Assembly: GCF_042646165.1 (NCBI RefSeq)
Contig: NZ_JBHRTC010000019.1
Strand: one strand, 5' to 3'
DNA from: Microbaculum marinum
Lineage (GTDB): Bacteria; Pseudomonadota; Alphaproteobacteria; Rhizobiales; Tepidamorphaceae
DNA length: 64,000 nt
The notes under the pieces were generated by a model. That model had not been told where the DNA came from. It searched no databases and saw only the letters and a program-made list of their open reading frames with translations. Shown here piece after piece: positions 40,902-49,734 of this stretch. A program made the translations under genes and the position numbers. The first letter of the stretch is position 1. Each line of letters starts with the position of its first letter.

Positions 40902-42116
40902 ATGTCGGACCAGGATTGCTGCATCGTCGGGGCGGGCCCGGCCGGCCTGATGCTCGGTCTGCTGCTGGCGCGGTCGGGGGTCCGGGCGACGGTGGTGGAA
41001 AAGCACGAGGACTTCCTGCGCGACTTTCGCGGCGACACGATCCATCCCTCGACGCTGGAAGTGATGGCCGAGCTCGGGTTCCTCGACGAGTTCCTCACCC
41101 TGCCGCACCAGAAGGCGGAAAAGCTCCATGCCGAGATCGGCGGCCGCCAGGCGACCATCGCGGACTTCTCGCGGCTGCCGACGCGCTGCAAGTACATCGC
41201 CTTCATGCCGCAGTGGGACTTCCTCGACTTCCTCGCCGGCAAGGCGAAGGAGCTGCCCGGATTCCGCCTGTTGACGGGCTGCGAGACGACGGGACTGACG
41301 GAAGACGGCAAGCGCGTCACCGGCATCCGCTACCGGGCTCGCGACGGGCGGGACCAGACGCTGTCAGCGCCCCTGGTCGTCGGCGCGGACGGCCGCGAAT
41401 CCGTCGTTCGCCGGGCGGCGCGCCTCGAGGTCGAGGACCTCGGCTCGTCCGTGGACGTGCTCTGGATGAAGCTGGCGCGCCGGGCCGACGATCCCCCGCA
41501 GCCAATGAGCCATGCCGGTCCCAGCCAGGGCCTCGTGATGATCGACCGCGGCGACTACTGGCAGCTCGGCTACGTGATCCGCAAGGGCGGTTTCGAGCAG
41601 ACCAGGCAGGAGGGGCTCGCCGCCCTGCGCGAAAAGCTCGCCGCCGTCGCGCCGCTGCCGGCCGAGCGCTTCGAGGAGCTCGCCGAGTGGGACCAGCTGC
41701 ATCTCCTGCAGGTGCGCATGGACCGGCTGAAGACCTGGTGGAAGCCGGGCGTGCTGTGCATCGGCGATGCCGCCCACGCGATGTCGCCGATCGGCGGGGT
41801 CGGCGTCAATCTCGCCATCCAGGACGCGATCGCCGCCGCCAACATCCTGGCCGGGCCGCTGCGCGCGGGAACCCTGACGGACGCCGATCTGCAGGCCGTG
41901 CAGGCGCGCCGGATCTTCCCGACGAAGGCCACGCAGGCGATCCAGCGGATGATGCGCCGCAAGCGCAAGCCGGGCAGCGAGGACCCGGCGGCTCGCGGCC
42001 GGCCGCCGGCCTTCCTGCGCGCCATCGCCCGCTCACGCCTGCTTCCGCACCTCACCGGCCGGCTGATCGGCATGGGCTTCCGGCCGGAACATGTCAGTGC
42101 ACCGCCGCGTACATGA
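40902..42116 (+). CDS. FAD-dependent monooxygenase (PHBH/UbiH-like)
   Basis: 404 residues from the ATG at 40902, after GGGAGCGGGA. Class A flavoprotein monooxygenase with the three FAD motifs: CCIVGAGPAGLMLGLLLARSG (GxGxxG), VVGADGRESVVRR (DG) and LCIGDAAHAMSPIGGVGVNLAIQDA (GD). It hydroxylates an unknown substrate with NAD(P)H and O2. Its last 23 bp overlap the 3' end of the convergent RbsA-type gene, so the two C-termini share DNA on opposite strands. Confidence 0.88.
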   Translation: MSDQDCCIVGAGPAGLMLGLLLARSGVRATVVEKHEDFLRDFRGDTIHPSTLEVMAELGFLDEFLTLPHQKAEKLHAEIGGRQATIADFSRLPTRCKYIAFMPQWDFLDFLAGKAKELPGFRLLTGCETTGLTEDGKRVTGIRYRARDGRDQTLSAPLVVGADGRESVVRRAARLEVEDLGSSVDVLWMKLARRADDPPQPMSHAGPSQGLVMIDRGDYWQLGYVIRKGGFEQTRQEGLAALREKLAAVAPLPAERFEELAEWDQLHLLQVRMDRLKTWWKPGVLCIGDAAHAMSPIGGVGVNLAIQDAIAAANILAGPLRAGTLTDADLQAVQARRIFPTKATQAIQRMMRRKRKPGSEDPAARGRPPAFLRAIARSRLLPHLTGRLIGMGFRPEHVSAPPRT

Positions 42117-43593
42117 TCGCTTCCTCGCTCGCCTCGGCGGGTTCCATCTCCTCGACGATCTTCCCCTGGCGCGCGACGAGGATGCGGTCGGAGACCGACA
42201 GGATTTCGGGCAGATAGGATGAGATCACCACGACTGCGATGCCCTGATCGGCCAGTTGGTTGATGAACTGGTGGATCTCGGCGATGGCGCCGACGTCGAC
42301 GCCGCGCGTCGGCTCGTCGAAGATGACCAGCTTGGGCTGCTGGACCAGGGCCTTGGCGATGACGACCTTCTGCTGGTTGCCGCCCGACAGCTCGATCACC
42401 TTGGCGTTGGGGTCGATGGCGCGGATGTTGAGCCGCTCGCGCCAGTCCTGCGCGAGCCTGACGGCGTCCGACATCGAGACGACCCGCACGCCGCCGTATT
42501 TCACCTTGGCGATGTCGCCGAGATAGATGTTCTCGGCGATGCCGACCGTCTCGAAGAACCCTTCCGCCTTGCGCTCCTCGGTGACGTAGACGATGCCCCT
42601 GCGCACGGCGGGTGCCGGCACCCTGAATCGTACGGGCTCGTTCTCGAACTTGACCTCGCCGCCGTGGAAGAAGTCGCGCTTGAGCACGCCTGCGACGACC
42701 TTGAAGGTCTCGGTGCGACCCGAGCCGACCAGCCCGAACACCCCCGTGACCTGTCCGGCGAAGATCGAGAACGAGGTGTTGCGCACCATGCTGCCCATCG
42801 ACAGGTTCTCCACCGACAGCACCTTGGGGCCCCGCGGCCGCGCGTTGCGGCTCGAGACCTGACCGTAGATCTCGCCGCTGAGTTCGCGCCCGACCATCCC
42901 CCGGATGATCGACTGGCGTTCGAAGGCGGAAGCCGCGTCGGTCGCGACCAGTTCCCCGTCCCGCAGGATGGTGATGCGATCGGCAAGCTGCAGCGCCTCT
43001 TCGAGCGCGTGGGAAATGAAGATGACCGAAACGCCCTGCGACTTCAGGTTCTCGACCAGCTTGAAGAAATAGCTCTTTTCCTCGGGAGTCAGGGTCGCCG
43101 TCGGTTCGTCGAAGATGATGACGCGCGCCTTGTGGTGCACGGCGCGCGCAATCTCGACCATCTGCTTCTGCGCCGCGCCCAGCGACCCGACGAGCGCCGA
43201 GGGATCGACGTGGAAATTGAGCGACTGGAGGAACTGCTGGGCGGCGATGTAGATGCCGCGCAGCCGGTTGAGCGGCTTCTCGCTGCCGAGATAGATGTTC
43301 TGGGCGACCGTCATGGAGGGAACCAGCGAGTTCTCCTGGTAGACCATGGCGATGCCGCGCGCCAGCGCCTCGGACGGCGTCGCGAGCGTCGTTTCCTCCC
43401 CGTTGACCAGCAGTCGGCCGGAGGTGAGCGTGTGGACGCCGGCGATGACCTTGGTCAGCGTCGACTTGCCCGCGCCGTTTTCGCCCAGGACCGCGTGCAC
43501 CTCGCCGGGCAGGAGCGTGAAGTCGACATTCGAGAAGGCCGGCACGCCCCGGAATTCCTTGGTGGCGTTCTGCAGTTCGACGATCGGGGTCAC
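42094..43593 (-). CDS. Ribose-type ABC transporter ATPase (RbsA/XylG family)
   Basis: 499 residues from a GTG at 43593, with AGGAGG 8 nt upstream; the start overlaps the propeller gene by 4 nt. Two ATPase halves: the first has GENGAGKST, ARAVHHKARVIIFDEPTATLTPEE; the second has the degenerate Walker A GLVGSGRTE and ELSGGNQQKVVIAKALVQQPKLVIFDEPTRGVD. It energises the two RbsC-type permeases of the HMG-CoA reductase operon and is its last gene. Confidence 0.92.
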   Translation of the reverse strand: MTPIVELQNATKEFRGVPAFSNVDFTLLPGEVHAVLGENGAGKSTLTKVIAGVHTLTSGRLLVNGEETTLATPSEALARGIAMVYQENSLVPSMTVAQNIYLGSEKPLNRLRGIYIAAQQFLQSLNFHVDPSALVGSLGAAQKQMVEIARAVHHKARVIIFDEPTATLTPEEKSYFFKLVENLKSQGVSVIFISHALEEALQLADRITILRDGELVATDAASAFERQSIIRGMVGRELSGEIYGQVSSRNARPRGPKVLSVENLSMGSMVRNTSFSIFAGQVTGVFGLVGSGRTETFKVVAGVLKRDFFHGGEVKFENEPVRFRVPAPAVRRGIVYVTEERKAEGFFETVGIAENIYLGDIAKVKYGGVRVVSMSDAVRLAQDWRERLNIRAIDPNAKVIELSGGNQQKVVIAKALVQQPKLVIFDEPTRGVDVGAIAEIHQFINQLADQGIAVVVISSYLPEILSVSDRILVARQGKIVEEMEPAEASEEAIMYAAVH

Positions 43594-44726
43594 GGTGCCG
43601 TCCTCCTGCCCGCCTTGCCCAGGGAGTGCCTGAACGCGTTCGTCTGCAGCGTCAGCAGCCTGCCCGCGCCCTTCGCCGTGACGAGGAGCTGCCCATCGGT
43701 CTCGACCAGCGAGGTCACGCCGTGATGGCGGCCGCCCGCGCGGCTGTGCGCGCTGGCCAGCGGGACGAAGTCGCCGTCCAGCTCGACGACGAGGCCGTAG
43801 GACCGCGTCGGCGCCCACGGCTTGTGGATGCCGAGCCTGATCACGCCGCCGGCCTGCAGCGGCTCCATGAAGCTGTGGCCGCTCGAAAGCGCCGGGGCGA
43901 TCCAGTATTCGGGAGACACCTCGGCCATCATCTGCCTGCGATAGCTGTGCTCCCGCAGCACGAATTCCTGCAACTGCGAGCGCACGGCGAAGGCGGCGAG
44001 CCAATAGCCGCCGGCGGAGGAGCGGGCAATGCGGCCCGGGTAGGCGGGAAGATCCTCCAGCACCGGGACAGGCTCGCCCGCCGCCCCGGAGGACAGGCGG
44101 ACTAGCCGATGCCGCCAGGCTTCCGAGACGACGACGTCTCCGGTTCCGGTAATGCAGATCCCCGAGGGATAGGCAAGACCGGTCGCAAGGACGGCGCCAG
44201 AACCGGTTTCCGGATCCATCCTCACGACCGCGCCGCTGCGACCGATTTCGAGGAGGTCGCGCGGCCAGTCGCGGGCACCCGTGGTCGCCGACCCGTTGCA
44301 GACATGGAGGGCTCCGGCCGCGTCGAACGTCATGGCCGTCGGACAGGTCAGCCGGATGTCGTCAATCTGCTCGACCTTTTTCTGATTGCCGTCGGCGCCG
44401 CACAGGAGCAATCCGACCCCGTCCAGCCCGACCGCGAGAACCCCGTCGCCGCGCACGGCCATCGACATGACCTCGGAGGGAAACTCGAGTTCGACCTTCG
44501 CCTGGCCGTCAGCGACGCGCAGAACCCGGTTGCCGGAGGAAACGAGAAGCCCGTCGCCGCGCGCGATGAGGTTGTCGATCCCCGGCACCTCGATCGCCAC
44601 CGCCGCGTGCTCGAGCGCGTCGTTGGGCTGGAGCGGGCCGTCCATGACGGGGACGGTTATCGAGGACTTGCCACGGCCGCCGAGGAAGCTGTCGACGGTG
44701 TCCTTGAGAAACTCAGCGACCCCCAT
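43590..44726 (-). CDS. Cytoplasmic SMP-30/strictosidine-synthase-like beta-propeller protein
   Basis: 378 residues, ATG at 44726 with GGAGG 5 nt upstream and no signal peptide. Repeated blade motifs (NRVLRVADG, GALHVCNGSA, GAVVRMDPETGSGAVLATGLAYPSGICITGTGDVVVSEAWRHRLVRL, SYGLVVELDG) identify a six-bladed propeller of the lactonase/strictosidine-synthase superfamily. It overlaps the fused permease gene by 14 nt. Because it is encoded with an HMG-CoA reductase, I propose a lactonase acting on mevalonolactone. A sensor or scaffold is the alternative. Confidence 0.8.
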   Translation of the reverse strand: MGVAEFLKDTVDSFLGGRGKSSITVPVMDGPLQPNDALEHAAVAIEVPGIDNLIARGDGLLVSSGNRVLRVADGQAKVELEFPSEVMSMAVRGDGVLAVGLDGVGLLLCGADGNQKKVEQIDDIRLTCPTAMTFDAAGALHVCNGSATTGARDWPRDLLEIGRSGAVVRMDPETGSGAVLATGLAYPSGICITGTGDVVVSEAWRHRLVRLSSGAAGEPVPVLEDLPAYPGRIARSSAGGYWLAAFAVRSQLQEFVLREHSYRRQMMAEVSPEYWIAPALSSGHSFMEPLQAGGVIRLGIHKPWAPTRSYGLVVELDGDFVPLASAHSRAGGRHHGVTSLVETDGQLLVTAKGAGRLLTLQTNAFRHSLGKAGRRTAP

Positions 44727-46836
44727 TGGACCTCCCCCAGTAGAAGTCCTGCGACGCCCACTCCGGGTCCGCGTCCGGCAGCTTCAGCCTGCCGATGCGG
44801 TCGTTGTAGAGGCCGCCGAGGTAGAGGTGGCCCTTGTGCTCGCGCATCGAGGTCACCATCGGGTGGTTGACGCCGCCGAGGTCCCAGTAGGATTCGAGCA
44901 CCTCGCCGTCGGCGCTGAACTTCAGGACGCAGCCGGTATTGATGTTGGGAAACAGCCACTCGTCCCGCGCCACCCGCGTCGCCATGCGCTTGCGCAGGCC
45001 CGGCCGGCGCAGCGCGAGATCCAGCGCCGGCGACCGCATGCCGACCAGCGCGACCCAGAAGTTGCCGTCCGAGGCGCGGTTGATGTTGTCGGGATAGCCG
45101 GGCAGGTTCGGCACGACGGTCTCGCAGCGGCCCTTGTTCGGCCCGTCGAACCAGTAGCGGTTGATGCGGCAGCCCCAGGTCTCGGCGAAGAAGAAGGACT
45201 GGCCGTCGCCGGCCATGCAGACGCCGTTGGGGAACTGTAGGTCGCGCAGGATGGTCCGGGTCGACCGGTCGCGGGGATCGTAGCAGATCAGCCGGCCGTT
45301 GCCGCGGCTCTCCAGCGCGTCGTAGGCCCAGTCGTGCATGTCGTAGCGGATCGTCGCCTCGGAAAAGAAGATGCGGCCGTCCGGGGCGATGTCGAGATCG
45401 TCGGCGAGCTTCAGGCGGGAGTCGTCGATGACCGACAGGAACGTCCTGTTGGTCTCGTCGGTCAATTTCTCGACCCGGCGGTCCGGCGAGATCCGGTAGA
45501 GGCCCATGCCGCCGACGCAGACATTCAGGTTGTCGTCCCTGTCGAATGCCATGCCGAGCGGATGGCCGCCGATATGGGCGAAGATCTCCCAGTCGCGGTA
45601 GTCCGGGGCGAGGAAGCGGACGATGTCGCCGTGGCGGTTCGGGCAGTAGAGGTTGTCCGCCCGATCGAAGATGACGTCCTCGGGGCCCTCGATCTCGCCC
45701 TTGCCGATCAGTTCGACCGACCGCAGCCGGTCGTTCAGCGCGTAGGGGCTGTCGCTGCCCGCCGCCGTCTCCGGCATCTCGGGCAGGCGGAAGTAGGAGG
45801 GCGACACGTACACCTTGTTGAGGATCTTGTGGCGGTTCTTCAGCCAGCGCACGTCGATCGCCACGACCAGCAGCAGCACCCCGCCGAGGATCGCCGAACT
45901 GATGCCGCCGCTGATGCCGACGCGCACCATGCTGTCGGTCAGGATCAGGACGACGATGGCGCCGAGGATCGACTTCATCACCGAGCCGCGGCCGCCGCCG
46001 AGGCTGTTGCCGCCGAGCACGGCGGCGGTGAGCGCGGCGATCTCGAGCCCGACCCCGGTGTCCGACCCGGCACTGCCGAGCCGCGCGGCGAAGAACAGCC
46101 CGGCGGTGGCCGCCAGCACGCCCGACCAGACATAGGTGAGGAAGACGGTCCGCTTGACGTTGAGACCGGCATTGTAGGCGGAGCGCCGACCGCCGCCGAC
46201 CGCCGACAGGTGCCAGCCGAACCGGGCGCGCGTCAGGCAGACGTGCCAGGCGGCTATGATCACCAGGGCCACCAGGAACGAGACCGGGAAGCCGAGGACG
46301 GTGCCCTCGCCGATGAAGTACCACAGCTCCGAATCCGGGAAGACGGCCGAAATCTGCACCGCGTAGTGCAGCAGGATGATGTCGACGATGGAGCGGATGA
46401 TGATGAGCGTCACCAGCGTCGTGAGGAAGGCGCGGATGCGCAGGTAGCCGATCAGGAAGCCGTTGACCGCGCCGCACAGCGCGCCGATGGCAAGCGTCGC
46501 GCAGACCGTCGCCCAGACCGGCCAGCCGAGCAGGTTCATGCAGATCAGGGCGGTGATGTTGGCGAGCGCGAACACGCTGCCGACCGACAGGTCGAGCCCG
46601 CCGGCGAGCAGGACGATGCCCATCGCCACCACGACGATGGAGAATTCGGCGAGCTGCCGGGAGGTTTCGGTCAGGCTCGCGAGGTTGAAGAAGGCGGGAT
46701 CGCGGACGAGGAAGACGCCGATGACGAGCAGCGCCGCGAAGGCCGGCACGAAGTTGTCGCTCCACCGCTTGGTGAGGACCTCGCCCAGCACCTTTTCCGG
46801 GAAGTAGCGATAGTAGAGTTGGGTGACGGCTTCCAT
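44713..46836 (-). CDS. RbsC-type ABC permease fused to an SMP-30/strictosidine-synthase-like domain
   Basis: 707 residues from the ATG at 46836 (GGAG 7 nt upstream; a GTG two codons earlier is also open). Residues ~1-340 are a full RbsC-type permease with GGLDLSVGSVFALANI and AAVLGGNSLGGGRGSVMKSILGA. Residues ~375-707 are a propeller of the SMP-30/APMAP-like lactonase type: IEGPEDVIFDRADNLYCPNRHG, ADDLDIAPDGRIFFSEAT, LQFPNGVCMAGDGQSFFFAETW, LPGYPDNINRASDGNFWVAL, and the end LYLGGLYNDRIGRLKL. Both RbsC termini are cytoplasmic in the family, so the propeller should sit at the inner mouth of the pore. A transporter carrying its own hydrolase domain is unusual. Confidence 0.87.
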   Translation of the reverse strand: MEAVTQLYYRYFPEKVLGEVLTKRWSDNFVPAFAALLVIGVFLVRDPAFFNLASLTETSRQLAEFSIVVVAMGIVLLAGGLDLSVGSVFALANITALICMNLLGWPVWATVCATLAIGALCGAVNGFLIGYLRIRAFLTTLVTLIIIRSIVDIILLHYAVQISAVFPDSELWYFIGEGTVLGFPVSFLVALVIIAAWHVCLTRARFGWHLSAVGGGRRSAYNAGLNVKRTVFLTYVWSGVLAATAGLFFAARLGSAGSDTGVGLEIAALTAAVLGGNSLGGGRGSVMKSILGAIVVLILTDSMVRVGISGGISSAILGGVLLLVVAIDVRWLKNRHKILNKVYVSPSYFRLPEMPETAAGSDSPYALNDRLRSVELIGKGEIEGPEDVIFDRADNLYCPNRHGDIVRFLAPDYRDWEIFAHIGGHPLGMAFDRDDNLNVCVGGMGLYRISPDRRVEKLTDETNRTFLSVIDDSRLKLADDLDIAPDGRIFFSEATIRYDMHDWAYDALESRGNGRLICYDPRDRSTRTILRDLQFPNGVCMAGDGQSFFFAETWGCRINRYWFDGPNKGRCETVVPNLPGYPDNINRASDGNFWVALVGMRSPALDLALRRPGLRKRMATRVARDEWLFPNINTGCVLKFSADGEVLESYWDLGGVNHPMVTSMREHKGHLYLGGLYNDRIGRLKLPDADPEWASQDFYWGRSNGGR

Positions 46837-46855
46837 CTGCACGCTCCGACGCCGG

Positions 46856-46879
46856 CCCGCCGCGGTGGCCCGCGGCGGG
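46856..46879 (-). terminator. Strong GC stem-loop between the binding-protein gene and the fused permease gene
   Basis: CCCGCCGCGG (46856-46865) pairs perfectly with CCGCGGCGGG (46870-46879) around a 4-nt loop. It sits in the 64-nt gap after the binding-protein gene. No T-run follows, so it probably limits, rather than ends, transcription of the permease-propeller and ATPase genes or protects the upstream mRNA. Confidence 0.6.
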
Positions 46880-46900
46880 TCAGCTTTGTGAGGCTCGGGC

Positions 46901-47905
46901 TCAGCCCTTCAGGACGTCGAGGTCCCAGCAGCTCTCGGGACCGAGCGAATCCTTGGTGATGATCTTGTTGGGCGTGTAGAGGACGAACTTCTCCTCGCCG
47001 GCGTCCTTGTCGGACTGCAGCAGGATGCTGATCGTGCTGATCAGGTCGCGGCCCTGACCGGGGACGTCGTAGGAGATCACCTCGTCGAAGGTGCCGTTCT
47101 CGACGCCCTGGCAGGCGGTCTTGTTGCCGCCGCCCGAGGTGATCAGGTAGATGTCCTTGCCCGACTCCTGGATGGCGGCGCCGGTGCCGGCGTCCATCAC
47201 GTCCCAGAACCCGATGATGCCGCACAGGTCCGGGTTCTGCTGGATCACCGTCTGGGCGATGCCGCGCGCCTTGGACTGGTCCCAGTCGCCGGTCTGGCTC
47301 GACACGATCTCGATATTCGGATTGTCCTTCAGCGTCGCGGTAATGGCGTTGAGCTGGTAGACGCTGGCGGCAGCGGTGGCCGGTCCCTGGACGATGGCGA
47401 TCTTGCCGCTCTTGCCCTTGTCCTTGCCGCAGACCTCGAGCATGCGATTGGCGGCATACTCGCCGATGCCGTGCCAGTCGGCGCCGACGAAGGCGTCGGT
47501 CTGGTAGCTGGAGCGCATGTTGACCTGGACGACCTTGATCCCCTGGTCCTGCGCCTTCTTCAGGGTACGGGCGTAGGAGGTCACGTCGAAATTCTGCACG
47601 ACGATGATGTCGGGCTTTTCGGTGATGGCCTGCGTGATGGCGCGGGTTCCCGTGTCGGTGCTCCAGTTGGCATCGCGGATATCGAGCTGGTAGCCGCGAC
47701 GCTCGGCGTCCTTCTGCATGACGGCGGCCCAACCCTCGGGCAGGTCGAAACTCATCGACATGGGCACGAACACGACCTTCTTGCCCTTCAGCATGTCGAG
47801 GGTCGGCTGGCGGATCTCATCCTTGAGACCCTCCTGCGCCGAAGCGCCGGCGAGCGCCATGCAGCCGACGACGACCGAAGCCGCCAGACATTTGAGCATC
47901 TTCAT
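46901..47905 (-). CDS. Periplasmic binding protein of a ribose-type ABC importer
   Basis: 334 residues from the ATG at 47905; GGAGG lies 8 nt upstream, while the GTG at 47911 is too close to it. A signal peptide ends near ASA-QEG. The mature part is a Peripla_BP_4/RbsB-type domain: KKVVFVPMSMSFDLPEGWAAVMQKDAERRGYQL, PDIIVVQNFDVTSYARTLKKAQDQGIKVVQVN and KIAIVQGPATAAAS. The gene lies inside the HMG-CoA reductase operon, so the ligand may be mevalonate or its lactone rather than a sugar. Confidence 0.9.
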   Translation of the reverse strand: MKMLKCLAASVVVGCMALAGASAQEGLKDEIRQPTLDMLKGKKVVFVPMSMSFDLPEGWAAVMQKDAERRGYQLDIRDANWSTDTGTRAITQAITEKPDIIVVQNFDVTSYARTLKKAQDQGIKVVQVNMRSSYQTDAFVGADWHGIGEYAANRMLEVCGKDKGKSGKIAIVQGPATAAASVYQLNAITATLKDNPNIEIVSSQTGDWDQSKARGIAQTVIQQNPDLCGIIGFWDVMDAGTGAAIQESGKDIYLITSGGGNKTACQGVENGTFDEVISYDVPGQGRDLISTISILLQSDKDAGEEKFVLYTPNKIITKDSLGPESCWDLDVLKG

Positions 47906-47936
47906 TTCCACTTCCTCCCTTCAGGATTGTTGCCGG

Positions 47937-48962
47937 TCAGATGTCGCCTTGTTGCGCGGTCTGCTCGTCGCGTGGATTGAGCAGGGCATCCACGACGAGG
48001 GCGAGCAGCAGCACGGCGCTCTTGATGAGGTTTTGCACGGTGTAGGAGATATCCATGATCGTCATGGCGTTGAGCAGCAGGCCGATCAGCACCGTGCCGA
48101 CGAGGACGTTGCGCACGCCGCCGCGGCCGCCCGAAAGCCCGATGCCGCCCAGCACGACCACCAGCAGCACGTCGTAGATGACCGTCGAATTGACGATCCG
48201 CATGTTCATGCTGGCAACCGAGGCGGCGGTGACGGCACCGGCCAGAAAGGCCATCGTTCCCGACAGGATGTACTGCAGCACGATGATCGGCCGCGCCGGT
48301 ATCCCGGTGATGCGTGCGGTCTGCAGGTTGTCGCCGAGCGCGTAAATGAACCTGCCCAGGCCCGTCCTGCGCAGGAACAGGTAGAGGACGAAGGACGTCA
48401 GGCCGAACAGCCAGATCGACACCGGAATGCCGAGGATGCGGCCGCGGCCGAGGAAGAGGAACCAGTCGAGACCGCTGGGAACATTGTTGACGTCGAGGTC
48501 GGCGATGACCCCGCGTCCGAGGCCGTAGACGATGGAGGCGATCGCTAGGGTCGCGAAGATCGAGGGAATCTCGACGTAGGCGACCAGGAACCCGAGGATC
48601 ACCGCGACGACGATCACGAAGCAGAGCCCGACCGCGAGCGCAGCGGGAAACGGCCAGCCGTGATTGGCCAGAACGATGGACAGCGTCATCGACACCGCCA
48701 TCACGGCCACCAGCGACAGGTCGACGCCGCGGCCGATGACGACGACCGCCATCCCCAGGCTCAGCAGACCAAGCACGGAGACATTGCGGACGAGCGTGAC
48801 CAGATTTCCAGCCGACAGGAAGTTGTCGAGCGTGATCGAGAAGACCACGAACAGGACCGCGGCCGCCACCGCGACGATCAGTTCCTGCGTCAGGACGATG
48901 CCGGTGAGGCGCTTCGACAGGGCGCCCGGCGCATGCGCGCTGCCTGTCGCGGACTCAGTCAT
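47937..48962 (-). CDS. Ribose-type ABC permease (RbsC family)
   Basis: 341 residues from the ATG at 48962, overlapping the enoyl-CoA hydratase gene by 8 nt. About ten membrane segments, with GMAVVVIGRGVDLSLVAVMAVSM and VVLGGIGLSGGRGGVRNVLVGTVLIGLLLN as family landmarks. It has no fused domain and would pair with the permease-propeller protein encoded downstream as an asymmetric pore. Confidence 0.9.
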   Translation of the reverse strand: MTESATGSAHAPGALSKRLTGIVLTQELIVAVAAAVLFVVFSITLDNFLSAGNLVTLVRNVSVLGLLSLGMAVVVIGRGVDLSLVAVMAVSMTLSIVLANHGWPFPAALAVGLCFVIVVAVILGFLVAYVEIPSIFATLAIASIVYGLGRGVIADLDVNNVPSGLDWFLFLGRGRILGIPVSIWLFGLTSFVLYLFLRRTGLGRFIYALGDNLQTARITGIPARPIIVLQYILSGTMAFLAGAVTAASVASMNMRIVNSTVIYDVLLVVVLGGIGLSGGRGGVRNVLVGTVLIGLLLNAMTIMDISYTVQNLIKSAVLLLALVVDALLNPRDEQTAQQGDI

Positions 48963-49734
48963 GTTCGGCGCCCGGTTTGCGGGACTGGCCGCGCGCCCTG
49001 AAGGCAGCCAGACCCTGCTTTGCCTGCGGGCTGGTGAAGGTGCGCTGGCCGATGGCGGCCTCCCTGGCGAACGCATCCTCCAGCGGCAGATCCGCCAGCG
49101 TCAGCGCGGCCTCCTTGATCGCCTGGACCGCCAGCGGGCTGAACCCGGCGAGCCGCGCGGCGATCTCCTGCGCGCGGGTGAGGGTCACGCCGGACTCGAC
49201 GACCTCATTGATCGCTCCACGCTCCAGCATTTCCGCGGCGGTGAAGCGCCGGCCGGTGAGCATCATCTCCATCGCGTGGACGTAGGGGACCTGGCGGACG
49301 AGCCGCACGAGGGTGCCGCCGGCCGGGACGAAGCCGTGCTGTACCTCCGGGAACTGGAATACGGCGTCGTCGCCGGCGATCCGGATGTCGGTTCCGAGCA
49401 TCAGCTCGAAGCCGCCGCCGATGCACAGGCCGTTTATCGCCGCCACGACCGGCTTGTAGAACGGCACGCCCTTCAGGTGCGCCGGATCCCAGGCGCTGAT
49501 ATCGATCTCGTCGCGCGCCAGCGCCGGGATCGACTCCGTCAGGTCGGCGCCGACGCAGAACGCGCGGTCCCCCGCCCCGGTCAGGACCACGGCGCGGACC
49601 GCGTCGTCGCGCCGTGCGTCCTCGAAGGCGCGTCCGAGGTCGTCATACATCGCCAGCGACAGGGCGTTCAGCTTCTCGGGCCTGTCGATCGTAATGGTCG
49701 TCACGCCGTCGTGCAGGTCGGTCCGGATGGCCAT
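48955..49734 (-). CDS. Enoyl-CoA hydratase/isomerase family protein
   Basis: 259 residues, typical crotonase length. The oxyanion-hole region NGLCIGGGFELMLGTDIRIA and both acid/base Glu positions are intact (FQFPEVQHGFVPAGGT; HAMEMMLTGRRF). It hydrates an enoyl-CoA. Encoded between HMG-CoA lyase/CoA-transferase and the importer, a 3-methylglutaconyl-CoA hydratase producing HMG-CoA is a reasonable guess, not a demonstrated assignment. Its start abuts the stop of the transferase gene. Confidence 0.88.
   Translation of the reverse strand: MAIRTDLHDGVTTITIDRPEKLNALSLAMYDDLGRAFEDARRDDAVRAVVLTGAGDRAFCVGADLTESIPALARDEIDISAWDPAHLKGVPFYKPVVAAINGLCIGGGFELMLGTDIRIAGDDAVFQFPEVQHGFVPAGGTLVRLVRQVPYVHAMEMMLTGRRFTAAEMLERGAINEVVESGVTLTRAQEIAARLAGFSPLAVQAIKEAALTLADLPLEDAFAREAAIGQRTFTSPQAKQGLAAFRARGQSRKPGAEHD

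Noticed and set aside
42256..43725. 489-codon plus-strand open frame opposite the RbsA-type ATPase gene
   Set aside because: The minus-strand frame has all ABC ATPase motifs; the plus-strand translation is low-complexity and has no recognisable domain.
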